From Cudoniella acicularis (taxonomy: Eukaryota; Ascomycota; Leotiomycetes; Helotiales; Helotiaceae), in NCBI GenBank assembly GCA_013054445.1, contig JAAMPI010001146.1, forward strand, positions 1-18,774: DNA of 18,774 nucleotides. The letters are read 5' to 3'. Numbering within the stretch: position 1 is the stretch's first letter; the number at the start of each line of letters is the position of its first letter. The notes under the pieces were generated by a model. The model saw only the letters and a program-made list of their open reading frames with translations. It did not search any database and was not told the DNA's origin. The position numbers and the translations under genes are program-made. Positions 18,763 through 18,774 of this stretch are shown one piece after another.

Positions 18763-18774
18763 GGTGACTATCCT

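Larger units (their letters stand above)
18389..18774 (+). mobile_element. Tc1/mariner-type transposon remnant (5' part)
   Basis: The probable left end follows a TA at 18387-18388 and reads CACAGTGACGCGCAAC, then TTAACCGAAACCACTTTAAAAG, as in terminal repeats of fungal Tc1/mariner elements. The right end lies outside the window or is lost, so this boundary is provisional. A transposase start follows at 18482, and a GC-rich hairpin cluster replaces the expected coding sequence after about 18650. Confidence 0.55.

Noticed and set aside
1..18774. CRISPR arrays, rRNA or prokaryotic operons
   Set aside because: No regularly spaced repeats or rRNA-like sequence; spliced genes show a eukaryotic nuclear origin.

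Overview
The window looks like nuclear DNA of a filamentous ascomycete (Pezizomycotina; Leotiomycetes is my guess from overall resemblance, not proven). Genes carry short introns of about 49-115 bp with GT..AG ends and CTAAC/CTAAT-like branch sites, the intergenic spaces are 1-2 kb and pyrimidine-rich, and remnants of several transposon classes lie in AT-rich patches.

Layout. (1) 1-1048: non-coding flank. (2) 1049-5627, minus: a complete five-exon gene for a Bud4-type anillin-like septation protein (1444 aa, C-terminal PH domain), the best-supported gene here. (3) 6976-8053, minus: a short-chain dehydrogenase/reductase (SDR) gene that is recognisable from start to stop but cannot be read through as given; it has two one-base shifts, both in 5-base homopolymers, and an anomalous first splice acceptor. 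(4) 9100-10110, minus: a 336-aa single-pass membrane protein with a Ser/Thr-rich outer part and a Ser/Arg-repeat tail, preceded by an overlapping upstream ATG. (5) 10118-12141: mostly empty. (6) 12292-12564, plus: a possible two-exon gene for a 64-aa protein. (7) 13368-14777: an accessory block made of a probable solo LTR with a 5-bp target duplication, a dead alpha/beta-hydrolase (esterase) gene and a 391-bp MITE-like element with about 34-bp terminal inverted repeats. (8) 15171-16194, plus: an intact three-exon NmrA-like NAD(P)-binding protein gene (307 aa) with a TATA box. (9) 16195-17735: AT-rich and gene-free. (10) 17898-18074, plus: a 58-aa cysteine-rich protein gene with a clear TATA box. 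(11) 18389-18774: the start of a broken Tc1/mariner-type transposase, interrupted by a cluster of GC-rich hairpins and cut by the window edge.

The left part (bud4 to the membrane protein) looks like conserved housekeeping territory. The right part, from about 13 kb on, is a decaying accessory segment with three kinds of mobile sequence, two dead genes (one of them the transposase) and small lineage-type genes. There is no sign of a co-regulated pathway. The SDR, esterase and NmrA-like genes are all of kinds found in fungal secondary or detoxifying metabolism, but they are separated, on different strands and mostly broken, so I do not call a cluster. I see no clearly new multi-gene system; the best candidates for something undescribed are the 58-aa Cys-rich gene, the 64-aa two-exon gene, the MITE family and the GC-hairpin cluster.
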